The translations under genes and the position numbers were made by a program. DNA of 64,000 nucleotides from Xanthostigma xanthostigma (Eukaryota; Arthropoda; Insecta; Raphidioptera; Raphidiidae): positions 33,612,401 to 33,676,400 of the forward strand of contig OY754471.1 in NCBI GenBank assembly GCA_963575645.1. The letters are read 5' to 3'. Position 1 is the first letter of the stretch; each line of letters starts with the position of its first letter. Positions 11,930-23,767 of this stretch are shown here, in pieces. The notes beneath the pieces were generated by a model, which made no database searches, was not told the DNA's origin, and was given only the letters and a program-made list of their open reading frames with translations.

Positions 11930-13913
11930 AATATCGTTAGAGTTAGTGTCGTATTTATTATTATCAACCTGATTAATATTGTTAATTGTCAAACTTGGCT
12001 GCTCTGTTTCGAAAAAAGTGAAATATTTTTACAGCACAGTTCGCAGGCCATGTATCGCATTCATACAATTGCTCCTTTAAAACTACATCAGCTCCAATTT
12101 TGAAACTGGCTTTTGTACCTTTTGACAGCAGTTTTTCACAGTCAAATAGATGACGTGGAAATATGTTAACCAGATATTGTTTTATTCAAAGCAATGGCGC
12201 GTCAATCCGGTGTCGGAGAGGCAACCGGATGGCGAGTGGTAATCTGGGCCTTTGAGTGGTACAGAGCCTCCTGGTAGCGGCCAAAGTAAGCCCAAATGGA
12301 CGGGGGCGGCGATATGAGGGTGGGGCAAAATCGAAAAATGTTTGAAAAGGCAACCGGATAAAAATGCGGTTGCATTGAAGGAAATACCCTAATTATATAA
12401 CAAATTTTTTTTGCCATCCGAAACACGCGGGCCGTTTTTGCACTAGCGAATAAAAAAAAAATTAAAAAAAAACTGAAAAGGCTACCGCTTCAAAATTAGT
12501 GAGCATACTTATTGACACCACCAAACGTTGGAAAAAAATTGCCATCCGATCCTGATGGGCAGTTTCGGAGAAACAACCCCTCAAAGTCGCCGAAAAACCC
12601 TTTTTTTCATTTTTTCAACAATAAGTAAAAAAAACACACTAAAAATTGTTCAAATCGGATGGCATTCGAAATTTATACTGTCCTAAGTACAAATAATAGT
12701 GTGTATCAATGCCATCCGATTTCGATTAAATTTACCCCTATTTAGTCACCCCCAAAACTCATGAAAATAACAATTTTATGCAGCGTATGGCATAATTTTT
12801 ATTGTTATTGAGTTTTGGGGGTTGGCTAAATAGGGGTAAATTTAATCAAAATCGGATGGCATTGATACACACTATTATTTGTACTTAGGACAGTATAAAT
12901 TTCGAATGCCATCCGATTTGAACAATTTTTAGTGTGTTTTTTTTACTTATTGTTGAAAAAATGAAAAAAAGGGTTTTTCGGCGACTTTGAGGGGTTGTTT
13001 CTCCGAAACTGCCCATCAGGATCGGATGGCAATTTTTTTCCAACGTTTGGTGGTGTCAATAAGTATGCTCACTAATTTTGAAGCGGTTGCCTTTTCAGTT
13101 TTTTTTTAATTTTTTTTTTATTCGCTAGTGCAAAAACGGCCCGCGTGTTTCGGATGGCAAAAAAAATTTGTTATATAATTAGGGTATTTCCTTCAATGCA
13201 ACCGAATTTTTATCCGGTTGCCTTTTCAAACATTTTTCGATTTTGCCCCACCCCCATATCGCCGCCCCCGTTCATTTGGGGTCACTTTGGCCGCTACCAG
13301 GGGGTTCTGCACCACTCATAGGCCCAGATTACCACTCGCCATCCGGTTGCCTCTCCGACACCGGATTGACGTGCCAATGCTTTGAATATTTAACATTATC
13401 CGTTGATACATTTTGATCTACATTGCCCAGATAGATCCATATTCTATTTAGGGCCGCTTGAATAAGAGCATTATCAGATGAGTTACCGCAATAACTATTG
13501 GTCTGTATTTCTTTCTTCTGATTTCAATAAACTCTCCTAAATTTTTTGTTTCACTAGTTGAAACTTGTTTAATTTTTATCTGCATACGTTTCATGTCGGA
13601 TATTTCCATAATTGATTCATCAATTTTGGTGTGTGTGAGTTTATATTTTCATGTTGAACGTTTATTACCTTCGGACAATAATTAATTTTATTTTTGATTT
13701 CTTTTATGACCTCCCACATGTTGGTCACATTACTGCACACACAACAGAACTAACTGGTTTTCTCAATAAGAAGTTTAATCTCGTTTTTTTTAGATTAGCG
13801 CAATCTCCAGAAAGTTTGCGATTGCAAAAAGCCGCACAGCTGACAACATCAGCAGTGGTTTTTTGACAGTTATCGCACAAGCCATAGAATTAGATTTTGA
13901 ATTTACAGAAGCA
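11930..13913 (-). pseudogene. CR1-type LINE ORF1 remnant, split by a 1.2-kb palindrome
   Basis: On the minus strand the segment just upstream of the palindrome translates to RIWIYLGNVDQNVSTDN and the segment after it to SKGTKASFKIGADVVLKEQL, then WPANCAV. These align in order with the ORF1 domain of the LINE at 267-4319 (RKIWIFVGRVQ, TKGTNKAFRIGA, WPVNIVV). Near 13740-13900 a Cys-rich stretch (CDNC ... CAAFCNRK) matches its zinc finger. A hAT element begins at 13922. No ORF2 follows, so this is a truncated, old copy. Confidence 0.7.
12184..13387. mobile_element. 1.2-kb near-perfect palindrome (foldback element P), inserted in a LINE
   Basis: Arms 12184-12781 and 12790-13387 are each 598 bp and almost exactly complementary around an 8-bp centre. 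Ends read ATTCAAAGCA / TGCTTTGAAT. The insertion splits the LINE ORF1 remnant cleanly; ATATT occurs on both sides and may be the target duplication. No protein is encoded, and frames in one arm mirror those in the other. A shorter derivative lies at 31118-31638. The mechanism (foldback DNA transposon or long-stem MITE) is inference. Confidence 0.85.
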
Positions 13914-13921
13914 CATGCCAC

Positions 13922-14615
13922 CAGTGGTGTAGCTACCTAGGGGCTAGGCGGGGCAGTGCCCCGGGGCCCTCAAGTTCAGGGGGCCCTCGAATCCTTACCA
14001 GAAAATCTCGATCGCACTGAACTTTTGAAAATTTTTCCATTTTCAAAATAAATATGACAACCCAACTTTAATCAGTTGAGAGAAATTCGAAACTTACCTA
14101 TACCTAGGGAATTCCCCTAAATTCTTTCTGTGGGTTGGCAGTGTTGTCAATTTGACGGATAGCGATATGTGCGTTTTATTGTGAATTCGAGTCAATTTTT
14201 TTTGAGAACGGTTAAAAAATTAATGCTGTATCAGGAGTACGGAAGCTAATGTCAATAAACTTTTTAGTACTGGTCAATATGGTGGTTCAATTTTATTTGA
14301 TTTTACCACATTATTTGAGTCACTATCAATAGAAATATTTTGTCTAGAAATACTTGCAGAAGGCTGACTAAAAAACTTGTCAATTTTCTATAGATTTGAC
14401 ACGATTTATTGACGTAACGGACATCAATATGAGTGGTACTAAAAATGTTAGTACCACTCATATTGATGTATTATCGATGATAAAGTAGCTTAGCATTTTT
14501 TAAAGTACTTGTATATTTAATATTTTTATTTGATAAAACCTAACCAGTTTAGATAGCAGTGGGGCCCCATTTTTTTATTTGCCCCAGGGCCCTTGGTTAC
14601 CTAGCTACGCCACTG
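13922..14615. mobile_element. Non-autonomous hAT element (694 bp) with 8-bp target duplication
   Basis: Terminal inverted repeats CAGTGGTGTAGCTA / TAGCTACGCCACTG with GC-rich sub-terminal blocks (GGGGCCCT / AGGGCCC). CATGCCAC is repeated exactly at 13914-13921 and 14616-14623, the 8-bp duplication expected of hAT transposases. No transposase frame. An internal palindrome lies at 14421-14469. Confidence 0.93.
14421..14469. repeat. Hairpin inside the hAT element
   Basis: ACATCAATATGAGTGGTACT and its reverse complement flank a short A/T spacer. Confidence 0.85.
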
Positions 14616-14876
14616 CATGCCACTACACACGAATATAATATTTGTGCACTATTAACACAGTACTAAATCACAAAAAAAAAACTTAATATATTTTACACAT
14701 TTCACTCATACTGTTAAGATACTTTTATTTACCGCTACCTTAGTTAGCAATAAACAATAGTTCAACTTAAATAAATTTTCAGAAAATAACGGCACAAGTA
14801 CCTACATCCGTGATTAGTAAAATCATTCTTTCAACTCCTTTAGGGATGCTAAGGAGGCTTGAGAGTGGTCCGTTAA
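14616..14876. other. Upstream flank of Gr copy 1
   Basis: No gene seen. From about 14838 it carries a repeat (AGGAGGCTTGAGAGTGGTCC region) whose diverged copy lies on the minus strand near 48180-48225. It ends where homology with the second Gr locus starts (14877). Confidence 0.5.
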
Positions 14877-15065
14877 GGGTGTAATTGACTTATTATTGCT
14901 AGTAGATATTAAAAAAAAATCATTCAAATCCATTCACTATAACTGGGTACCATCATTTTTCATTTATAAGGACTAATTGCACTGGATTAGCAATGTAATA
15001 TTTATAGTACCTGTGTTAGTTAAAATAAAATCTGATATTAATACACCTCGGCATTATTTGTGGTC

Positions 15066-15072
15066 TATAAAA
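15066..15072 (+). promoter_or_regulatory. Candidate TATA box of Gr copy 1
   Basis: TATAAAA 63-69 bp before the start codon, followed by GCATACAG as a possible initiator. Conserved at 58958-58964 before copy 2. Prediction from sequence and position only. Confidence 0.5.
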
Positions 15073-15134
15073 TGTTTACCAGTTGCATACAGCAGAAAGA
15101 AAAGAGCTAGTTTGATTTTCCGCGAGGGAAAATT

Positions 15135-18100
15135 ATGAATTTCTTTCAAGCAATTGACGTAGCATTCAAATATTCAAATATATTCGGTGGCAATGCTGTT
15201 AACATAAATAACGGTATTGTTACTAGAAAAACCTTAAACCAGAAATACTGGTCACTTTTTTTAATGTTGATTACAATTGCCAGCTATATTTGGTTCATGT
15301 ATGGTTTTACGCAAGTGATTGTTAAAAGTCGCGAATTCAATGTGGTCACAGTTATTAACGAAGTGCTTTTAGTCTCTGCGTATTCAGCGCTAGCTCTTTT
15401 CATTTTGACGTCAAAGTTCGGTAACAATCCTGAAAAATATGAATCGCTATTGGAAAATTTACTAATTACTGATAATTTATTAAAAATTGATAAATATGAT
15501 AACAAACTAAGAATATTATTAGAAGTAGTTTATGTTAGCTGCTGTATCATAATATCAATAGTTCTAATGTTTGATTTTAATTACATTTCTACAATGCTGT
15601 CTCTAAATGAAGTAAAATATTATTTCGGGCGTGCCACTTGCTTTTTTATCATAGTAAACAGCCAAATACAAAATATTTTGTTTGCAGCAAGTATCGGCTA
15701 TCGATATCAAGTGATAAATAACGAAATAAAACATTTATTGGAAGATTATAAAAACATACCTATACGTCCATCTAAATATCACAAATGGTCAACACTGGCG
15801 ACAATTATAAGAAATGATATTTCAATTGTTAACAAAATAAAAACGTATGCTAAATGCCATCTAATGATGACAGAAAATTCCATCCTGCTGTCGGAAAGTA
15901 TTGGCTTAGAAATCATGGCGATCTTTATTTCTTTGGGAGTCGCTGGAATCACTGGAATCTTTTACGCAACACAAATTTACTTAGAGCTGTCTTATTTCTT
16001 CTATGATTTATTATCTATCATATTGTGTGCTTTATATGTCGTTATTTCTTTAGTAAGTAATTGTATTCTTGACGTAGGTATAATTTTTCCTAAACAAAAT
16101 GACATATGCTTATTTGCACGCGTATGCGTATGAAACCATATCTTTTTTTATTTTGATGAATTTTAATATCATAACTTTGAAGTTTTCTATAAGTTTTCTA
16201 AAAAGAAAAATGTAACCGTTCTTTAAACTGTATTATTGAAATGACGTTCTCTCGGTTTCCAAATTCCAGGCCTATTTAAGATGGAGACAATCATATAATT
16301 TTAAGGGTTGCATTTAGGGGTTGAAAAAAATGTTATACCGAACAAATTAGTAGAACTGTAACAAAATTCAAAGTTATAATCTTTTAGTAAAGATAAAATT
16401 CACAAAATAAATGTTTTTTTTTAAAAAAATAATGGAATAATAAACCGTTAGTAAAAATGCCTATATCAATATACCTACCTTAAAAAAATTCGGTTCTGTT
16501 AAAAAATTAAAATGCTGTTGTCAAGTATTATCTTCATCGAATCAATATAGTATAGAACCTATCAAAATATCAAAACACTTGATATTACTATATACACAGC
16601 CGTTCACATATTCACAACCATTCATTAACTTGAAAAAAACATAATTTTTTACATTTTATTGATTATTAAGTTCTAAAAACAATAATTTGAATCATGTATT
16701 GCCAACGGGAATACATATGTGTACAAAATTTAAAATCTTTCGGATATGTAGAAGTCGCTCAAAATGGACTTGCAAAATTCGCCCTAATAATAAAATTTTA
16801 CTAAATATTATGTGAAAACCAGCTATTTTATAGGGAGTACCTGTAAAGAATGTAGTATGTATCTTGAAAATAATGATATTATAACTCGTAAAATAATAAT
16901 AGTGTAGTGCCGTAAGGTTTATACCTCGGAATCCGGGTAAACTAAACGGATTTTTGTAAAACCTTTTGGAATGTGCTTTTAATACCAAATACTAAAATGT
17001 TTACCCGTTTATTATTGCCACTTTTGAGATATGTCGATATGCCACCCCTTCTAGGGGAAAAAGTAACCCCAGGAATCGATACATCATTGAATTTTAAGCA
17101 AAACGTAACCTATGAAGTTATTTATTTGGATCGATAAATATCCAGTTATTTGCGATTGAAAATCTCGTTTTTTCATTCAATTATGGACATTTTCGAGCTC
17201 TATTTCGCGAATAACTCAAAAACTATGCGTTCTATTAAAATTCTGATAATAACAAAACTGAAGCTTATTAAATTACGAACCGATTCCCTTCTTTATATTT
17301 TTGTACGTACAATAGAAACAAAGTTATGACCGTTTAAACATGAGAGTTTGCTCGCTAACAAAAATATTCATTCCTTCCAACGTCATTTACAGGGAGACAA
17401 CACAGTTTTGGTAAAAAATGTTCAGATTTCTTGTGCAGCTTGAAAAACCTTTGAAAATGAGCTTAGCTACATGTTATTATCATTTAAATTGACGGAGTTA
17501 CGGCGAAAATGAGATGGTCATACATGTTGTTTTGAAGCAAAAATCGACAATAAAACCGATGGTTTAATTGCAAAAATCTAACGTAATCCACTTGGTATAT
17601 ACTTTATTTGGGTACCAGCAACATGTATCGGGAGTTTGCAACAATTTGGATGCTTAGTTTTGGAAAAAAAATCGATTTAACATCGAACTTTTTTCCGATT
17701 ACTGAAAAAAATATCTTTCTGTTGCAGATTACGTTTAAACAAAAGGATATACGCGAAATATGCAAGATACAAAATATGTAGGCCTTTGTCTCTAGAAAAT
17801 TTTAGTATTTTTTGTTTTTCTTTTGGGGCTTACGTTTGTTGAGAAATATTTGTAAGAACTTCGGCTTACAGCTCTAGAGACACCTTTTCGGAGTACTTTA
17901 AACTCAGAGATCTTAAAAACAAAAGCCTTTAAACAGTCCATCTCTACAGGTTCTGCAACCCTGGGGTTTACCTACAAAATGCTTTTTTAAAAATTAAGAC
18001 ATCTCAAAAATTGAAAAAGTTATCGTCAAAATACCATTCATTTTTCAATTAATTGTGATATACAGGGTGGGGCGTTTATCTTGAGACAAGCTAATATCTT

Positions 18101-19405
18101 GGTTGGACACTATTATTTCGAAAACAGTTTCAAACAAAAGTTGTATATTTTGAAGGGGGACATTACTTAGAGAAAAATACCTTTCCCCACCATCATCCCC
18201 TGCGCAGGGATGAGGGTGACTTTGACATTTTTAATAAGAACACCTATTTTTTATCATAAATTATGATTTTTCGAGAAAAAATATGCAACATTTGTCTGTA
18301 ATATTTTTTTATCCGATCAACCCCTAAAATGCATGTCAATAAAATCGGTTTCCCGAAACTAATAATTTTTATATCTATACAACGACCTTGTGCAAAAAAT
18401 TATGAGAGGTAAGTGTTGTTTGATTTGGGAAGGGCCATCCATTAAACATACACCGCCTCCTACGCAGGGGTGGGGTGACTGAAATTTTTAATGATTAAAG
18501 GGGGCGGTGGTTTTTTAATGTATAATTAACGACTGTTCCCAAATCAAACAACATTTACTTCTTGTAATTTTCTGTGCAAGGTCTTTGTTTCGGGAAACCG
18601 ATTTTTGACATGCATTTTAAGGGTTGTGGGAGGCATTGGGTAAAAAAATGTTTCAGACAAATGTTGCATATTTTTTCTCGAAAAATCGTAATTTATGATA
18701 CAAAATAGATGTTCCTAATGTTCCTATTAAAAATGTCAAAGTCCCCTCATCCCTATGCAGAGGATGAGGGTATGGGTAATGGGGGTGGTATTTGTGTCTA
18801 AACGATGTCCCCCTTCAAACTAAACAACTTTTGTTTGAAACTTTTTTCGAAATAATCGAGTCCAACAGTCTCAAGATAAACGCCCCACCTGTATTGTTGT
18901 AATCAAAAGCGGCAAATTTTGATGGGTAAACTTTTTTGTTTAAGCTTTTAACAATGCAATCGAAAAGGTTTTACGAAAATCCATTCAGTGGAACCGGATT
19001 CCGAGGATTTTAGATTTTTATGTCAGTCTTACGGCACTCCACTATAACTTCCGTTACAGTCTACGACTAGATACATAACGTTTATTTATTATTACCTTAT
19101 ATTTTCAGACTGGATTGTTATTGGCTAGTATTTTTACTCACTTACTTTCTTGGAAATGCCGACAATCTCTACCGCTGGTCTATGAAAAATTGGATAAATT
19201 ATCCAAAATAATTGATGACGGACAATACAAATCAGTTGTTTGCAAAACATTAATGAGTCTAACAATTCAGATAGAAGAAGAAGCGTTTAAATTCTCAGCC
19301 CACGGTTTCTTCATAGTGGACATCAACACTTTCTTCAAAGTCATTAAGCTATGGATTACTTATGTGATCATTCTAATCCAATTTGTACATGTTAAATTTT
19401 CATAG
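15135..19405 (+). CDS. Gustatory receptor, copy 1 (two exons: 15135-16052, 19109-19405)
   Basis: Insect gustatory receptor (7tm_7 chemoreceptor superfamily), a seven-helix ligand-gated cation channel of taste neurons with intracellular N-terminus; ligand unknown. Exon 1 codes 306 residues with hydrophobic segments near 38-58, 70-92, 126-146, 165-187, 258-281 and from 289; exon 2 codes 98 and completes TM6 and TM7. Total 404 residues, usual for the family. TYVIILIQF (390-398) is the TYxxxxxQF signature; FSAHGFF before it is also typical. The intron is phase 0: donor GTAAGT at 16053, acceptor TTTTCAG at 19108, like the conserved last Gr intron. A second in-frame donor, GTAGGT at 16074, would add seven residues, but copy 2 has GTAGTT there. 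Start: first ATG after the TATA box. No frame damage seen. Confidence 0.88.
16901..19043. mobile_element. DNA transposon filling most of the Gr copy 1 intron
   Basis: Ends are inverted: AGTGTAGTGCCGTAAG on the left and CTTACGGCACTCCACT on the right, extending inward through a CCTCGGAA block. No transposase frame. It contains a nested palindromic element (18061-18893). The copy 2 intron has the same element (60765-62274), so it inserted before the gene duplicated. Confidence 0.75.
18061..18893. mobile_element. Nested palindromic element in Gr copy 1 intron (TACAGGGTG ends)
   Basis: TACAGGGTGGGGCGTTTATC at the left end is mirrored at the right. Arms of roughly 390 bp include a second symmetric block around the phrase GATGAGGGT. 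Orthologous copy at 61281-62124. Non-coding. Confidence 0.8.
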
Positions 19406-19666
19406 ATCGATCATTCGCTCACCAAGAAAATTGTTTCAAAGTCATAATTACTTTTACACTGGTTGAAAATGTTTTGTTTGGCTGCATAGAAAATCTAGTT
19501 CTTTGACAAATTAACATTAAGATTTCTTGTTATTAGTAAGTAATAATATATATGTCGATACTGTTTACGACACGCCTATTTTCGTTACATAATATAGAAT
19601 TATAGATAACACATTATAAATTGAAATAATTATTATAATGTATTTTTGTCGTAAAAGTGTGGTTTA

Positions 19667-19672
19667 AATAAA
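19667..19672 (+). terminator. Polyadenylation signal of Gr copy 1
   Basis: AATAAA about 260 bp after the stop codon, conserved in copy 2 at 62901-62906. Confidence 0.65.
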
Positions 19673-19842
19673 AAATAATCATTTCATGTATGGAAAATTT
19701 TATTCAACATTACTACAAATAGTATCTACATCGTTCTAATTGAATCGGCCTTGAATACCGACGCATGTAGGTGGTTTAATATCAATTTCGCAAGTCCGCG
19801 TCTCTCGGGAGGAAGTACCTACTAGCAATGGAAATCTATTAT

Positions 19843-20697
19843 TAACGTCTGAATAGAACTCTTCAAATAAATAAAATTGTGATACTATTTAAGATCCTTG
19901 ATGATGTAAATAATTTAATAAAAATCAGAGGATAGGATCAGGAAATCAGTCAAAACTTCATGCTTACTCGCGACGTTTCGGCTTTAATTAAGGCTTCCTC
20001 AGTCGTTCTGAAAATACATCACAACATAGTACAAATTACTATAAAGCTTAAAACAACAATTAAAATAAAATAAAATAAATTATTTCATACCATAAACTAT
20101 CGTTTTAACATAGTCAACCATGTAAACCTTGTCATGATCTATTAATAAATGCAGTATAGAAATAGGGTAAATATAAGTTTCCAAAATAAATAATTGACAA
20201 ATATAAGGTGTAATTAATATTGTTATAATAAACACATGTTCAATATAACCTTTTTTTACTAATTAAAGCCGAAACGTCGCGAGTAAGCATGAAGTTTTGA
20301 CTGATTTCCTGATCCTATTCCTCTGATTTTTATTAAATTATATAAATAAAATTGTCTACCAATTTTTCTCAGACCATATATTGACAAAAAATAATAAAAA
20401 TACAAATCAATATAACAAAAGATGACGTTTCGATCCGGATTTGGATCTTCTTCAGAAATATCTAAAAAATATAAAAATAAATTAGTATTAGTTATTAAAT
20501 CATTCAAACTTTCAATCTTTCGTGCATTCTATTAGATAATAAATAACTGATACTAATTAGTTTTAGATATTTCTGAAGAAGAACCAAAACCGGATCGAAA
20601 CGTCATCTTTTGTTATATTGATTTGTATTTTTATTATTTTTTGTCAATATAATATGGTCTAAGAAAAATTGGTCGACAATTTTATTTATTTACTAGT
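19843..20697. mobile_element. Inverted-repeat family F1, copy A, interrupted by F2
   Basis: Insertion absent from the second Gr locus. Arms of about 120 bp (20343-20465 and 20568-20690) are reverse complements: ACCAATTTTTCTCAGACC outward and GACGTTTCGATCCGG inward. Each arm, read toward its outer end, holds a hammerhead-like core (20424-20455 minus, 20573-20604 plus). A 24-bp extension at 19843-19866 matches the extension at the opposite end of copy B (30433-30889). Flanks AGCAATGG / AGTAATGG may be the target duplication. Non-coding; possibly derived from Penelope-like terminal repeats. Confidence 0.72.
19914..20338. mobile_element. Inverted-repeat element F2, nested in F1
   Basis: Arms 19914-19990 and 20261-20338 are nearly perfect reverse complements around a 270-bp AT-rich loop. 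The arms contain GCCGAAACGTCGCGAG; on the minus strand at 19972-20002 this follows CTGAGGAAGCC, again a hammerhead-like layout. No frame of interest. Confidence 0.8.
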
Positions 20698-21107
20698 AAT
20701 GGAGTTTGTAGTGCATGCACTTCTAAGGGGACGAAATGTAGATCAGGACAGAGGGAAAGGGAATGAATCCGAGGAGATGAGTAGGGCCACATGAGACTAC
20801 GAGACGATAAACAGGGCTCGATTTTGGGTATCTAGTAGGGGGAATCGGTATCTTTATCAATACATAGTATAAAACGAGATGACGTTAGGTCCAAGAGCTC
20901 ATGACCCACTTTTCATGAAGTGTTTGATTCACATAGAAATTTTGACCAGTGGTACAGATAGGATAGATAAATAAGAAATAATATGCTTGCCTGACTTACC
21001 GTGGTACAACAGGTACTGTGCATACAAGTAATAAACCCAAAAATTTATGACAAAAAAGTGTTTGATTGAAAGAAATCATCTAAGCATGCTTTGATTAATT
21101 GGAACAT
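20698..21107 (+). repeat. Segmental duplication copy 1, downstream part
   Basis: ATGGAGTTTGTAGTGCATGC and what follows match 63050-63404, and GTGTTTGATTGAAAGAAATC (21060 onward) matches 63951-64000. The 63405-63950 insert is missing here. Confidence 0.85.
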
Positions 21108-21415
21108 ATTATGTAGATAACCATGCCAATGAATGGCAAATATCGTATTTAATACTAGCCATTACCCGCACACCACACGCGATTTAATACAAAAAAAAAA
21201 AAAACAATCATCCGATCAAAATGGAATGCGTTTTTAGTGTAATTTGTAGAAAAAATATCAATAATATCGGCAAGATTATAATTTAAGGTACAGTGATGTG
21301 GTTATACCATTATATGTCTCGAACTAAAGGCTGTCATCAATAATGTTATACAAACACAAGTTTAAAGCAACAGTACATAAAGAGCTTATCAACAAATTCT
21401 ACGGAATCTCCTCTA

Positions 21416-23767
21416 GTGGGATCGATCCAACTCAAGGTTTGAAGTCGGAAAAAACATTTTTTTTTCTTTCTTATATTGTAGTTTAGAGTCTCCTCTATAC
21501 ATTAAAAATATTTTTGGTCCAGCAGGTGGTGGGGGAGGGGGGGAAATGACCATGGAAAATATGGGAAAATGAGTTTTTAGACAATAACTTTCTTAGTTGA
21601 AGTTGGACGGGAAAAAACCAATAGGTAAAAATGAAGGGCTCAAAAATACGCATAAACTGGTTTTTTGTTTTTTAAAATCGGTCCAGCGGTTCCCGAGATA
21701 TCACGATTTGAATCAGCAAAACGGAGGCTGTACTTTTTTGTCGCGTAAGAGCCGTGTTGATTTTTTTTGCAAGGAAGAAATCGACTTAGGGACTTGAAAT
21801 TTTTTTCCTCGGCAGATGGTCGGGTCCAAATGCTTGTCTGCAAATTTCAAGTCCCTAACTCGATTAGAAGGGAAGGGGGAGGGGAAATAAAAAAAAATTT
21901 CAAATTGACCGACTTTCTTTATTTATCGGCCGACCTCGCACAACCAACGTGACTTTATAAAGGAACATTGGAACTTTAATTTTCAATATTTTTTTTTTAT
22001 TTTTCGCCATAAATAAACAAATTATGGCGAAAAAACCAATTTCTTTTTTCTTTTTTTTCGAAAAAACTCGTTTTTTTCTGGGAAGGAAGGGGGTGGGGGG
22101 AAAAAAATAATGCCATTAAACGCGTTTTTTTATTATCTTTAATTTAAGACGCCATGGAATGTAATCTGATGATTAGGAAGGGCGGAGGAGACACGCAAAG
22201 TCTTTGCCCTGTAGCGGAGCGAGGAAAAGGGTTACGGACTTCAACCTTGGCTTATTTTCAAGGTACATCAATTGGCTTTCTAAATCTTTTAATTCGAAAC
22301 CGATATCTCGATTAGGGCATGAAGGAGCGCGTGATAAGCTTATCAATTCGTATGTGCATCGCAGCCGCCGATTTATTGTTTAAGTATATAAAACTCCAAA
22401 ACCTACTTACAATATTTAAGTATTTTCATACGTCAAAAAATTGATTTTTATAATGATAAAATTTGTAAGAAAACGATTTTTTCGAGAGATGAGACCTAGC
22501 TAAAACGATTTTTTGCCCCCCAAAATCCGTTTTCGAGAAAAGCACGCACAGGGTCAGGCGGAACGTTACGCGTTACGCGTTACGAACGTTACGTTAGGAA
22601 CGTTACACTTTTTCGTGCATGAAGCCGGTGTTTTATCAATTTATAAGATTGGTGATTCATCAATTTATAAGACGTTATCACGTCAAAAATAATTTTGAAC
22701 TGAAAGTTCCCGCTCAGCACTACACACGGACGCGCAGAGTGGGGAAGTATTGATGAAAGTGAAAGGAAAGGAGAGGGAGCGGTAGGCTCCGCCCCAGGCA
22801 TCTCGCTGCTCGGCGGCTGCGATGCACATACGAATTGATAAGCTTATCACGCGCTCCTTTATGCCCTAATCGAGATATCGGTTTCGAATTAAAAGATTTA
22901 GAAAGCCAATTGATGTACCTTGAAAATAAGCCAAGGTTGAAGTCCGTAACCCTTTTCCTCGCTCCGCTACAGGGCAAAGACTTTGCGGGTCTCCTCCGCC
23001 CTTCCTAATCATCAGATTACATTCCATGGCGTCTTAAATTAAAGATAATAAAAAAACGCGTTTAATGGCATTATTTTTTTCCCCCCACCCCCTTCCTTCC
23101 CAGAAAAAAACACGTTTTTTCGAAAAAAAAGAAAAAAAGAAATTGGTTTTTTCGCCATAATTTGTTTATTTATGGCGAAAAATAAAAAAAAAATATTGAA
23201 AATTAAAGTTCCAATGTTCCTTTATAAAGTCACGTTGGTTGTGCGAGATCGGCCGATAAATAAAGAAAGTCGGTCAATTTGAAATTTTTTTTTTATTTCC
23301 CCTCCCCCTTCCCTTCTAATCGAGTTAGGGACTTGAAATTTGCAGACAAGCATTTGGACCCGACCATCTGCCGAGGAAAAAAATTTCAAGTCCCTAAGTC
23401 GATTTCTTCCTTGCAAAAAAAATCAACACGGCTCTTACGCGACAAAAAAGTACAGCCTCCGTTTTGCTGATTCAAATCGTGATATCTCGGGAACCGCTGG
23501 ACCGATTTTAAAAAACAAAAAACCAGTTTATGCGTATTTTTGAGCCCTTCATTTTTACTTATTGGTTTTTTCCCGTCCAACTTCAACTAAGAAAGTTATT
23601 GTCTAAAAACTCATTTTCCCATATTTTCCATGGTCATTTCCCCCCCTCCCCCACCACCTGCTGGACCAAAAATATTTTTAATGTATAGAGGAGACTCTAA
23701 ACTACAATATAAGAAAGAAAAAAAAATGTTTTTTCCGACTTCAAACCTTGAGTTGGATCGATCCCAC
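21416..23767. mobile_element. 2.35-kb palindrome Q (arms about 955 bp, loop 440 bp)
   Basis: Arms 21416-22370 and 22811-23767 are near-identical reverse complements with ends GTGGGATCGATCC / GGATCGATCCCAC. Frames of 60-116 residues appear in both arms in mirror image and are not genes. The loop (22371-22810) contains at 22544-22706 the GCACGCACAGGGTCAGGCGG ... ACGTTATCACGTC block of element family E. It appears inserted just inside the left end of the hAT-like element at 23768-24584. Confidence 0.85.

Larger units (their letters stand above)
14877..19815 (+). repeat. Segmental duplication, copy 1 (Gr locus)
   Basis: Matches 58768-63050 in the same orientation through promoter, both exons, intron, 3' UTR and flank, apart from a roughly 680-bp intron difference and small indels. 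Homology resumes at 20698-21107 after an insertion, corresponding to 63050-63404 and then 63950-64000. The offset at exon 1 is 43,892 bp. Confidence 0.93.

Noticed and set aside
15284-15505. 73-codon antisense frame repeated at both Gr loci
   Set aside because: It is the shadow of exon 1 on the other strand.
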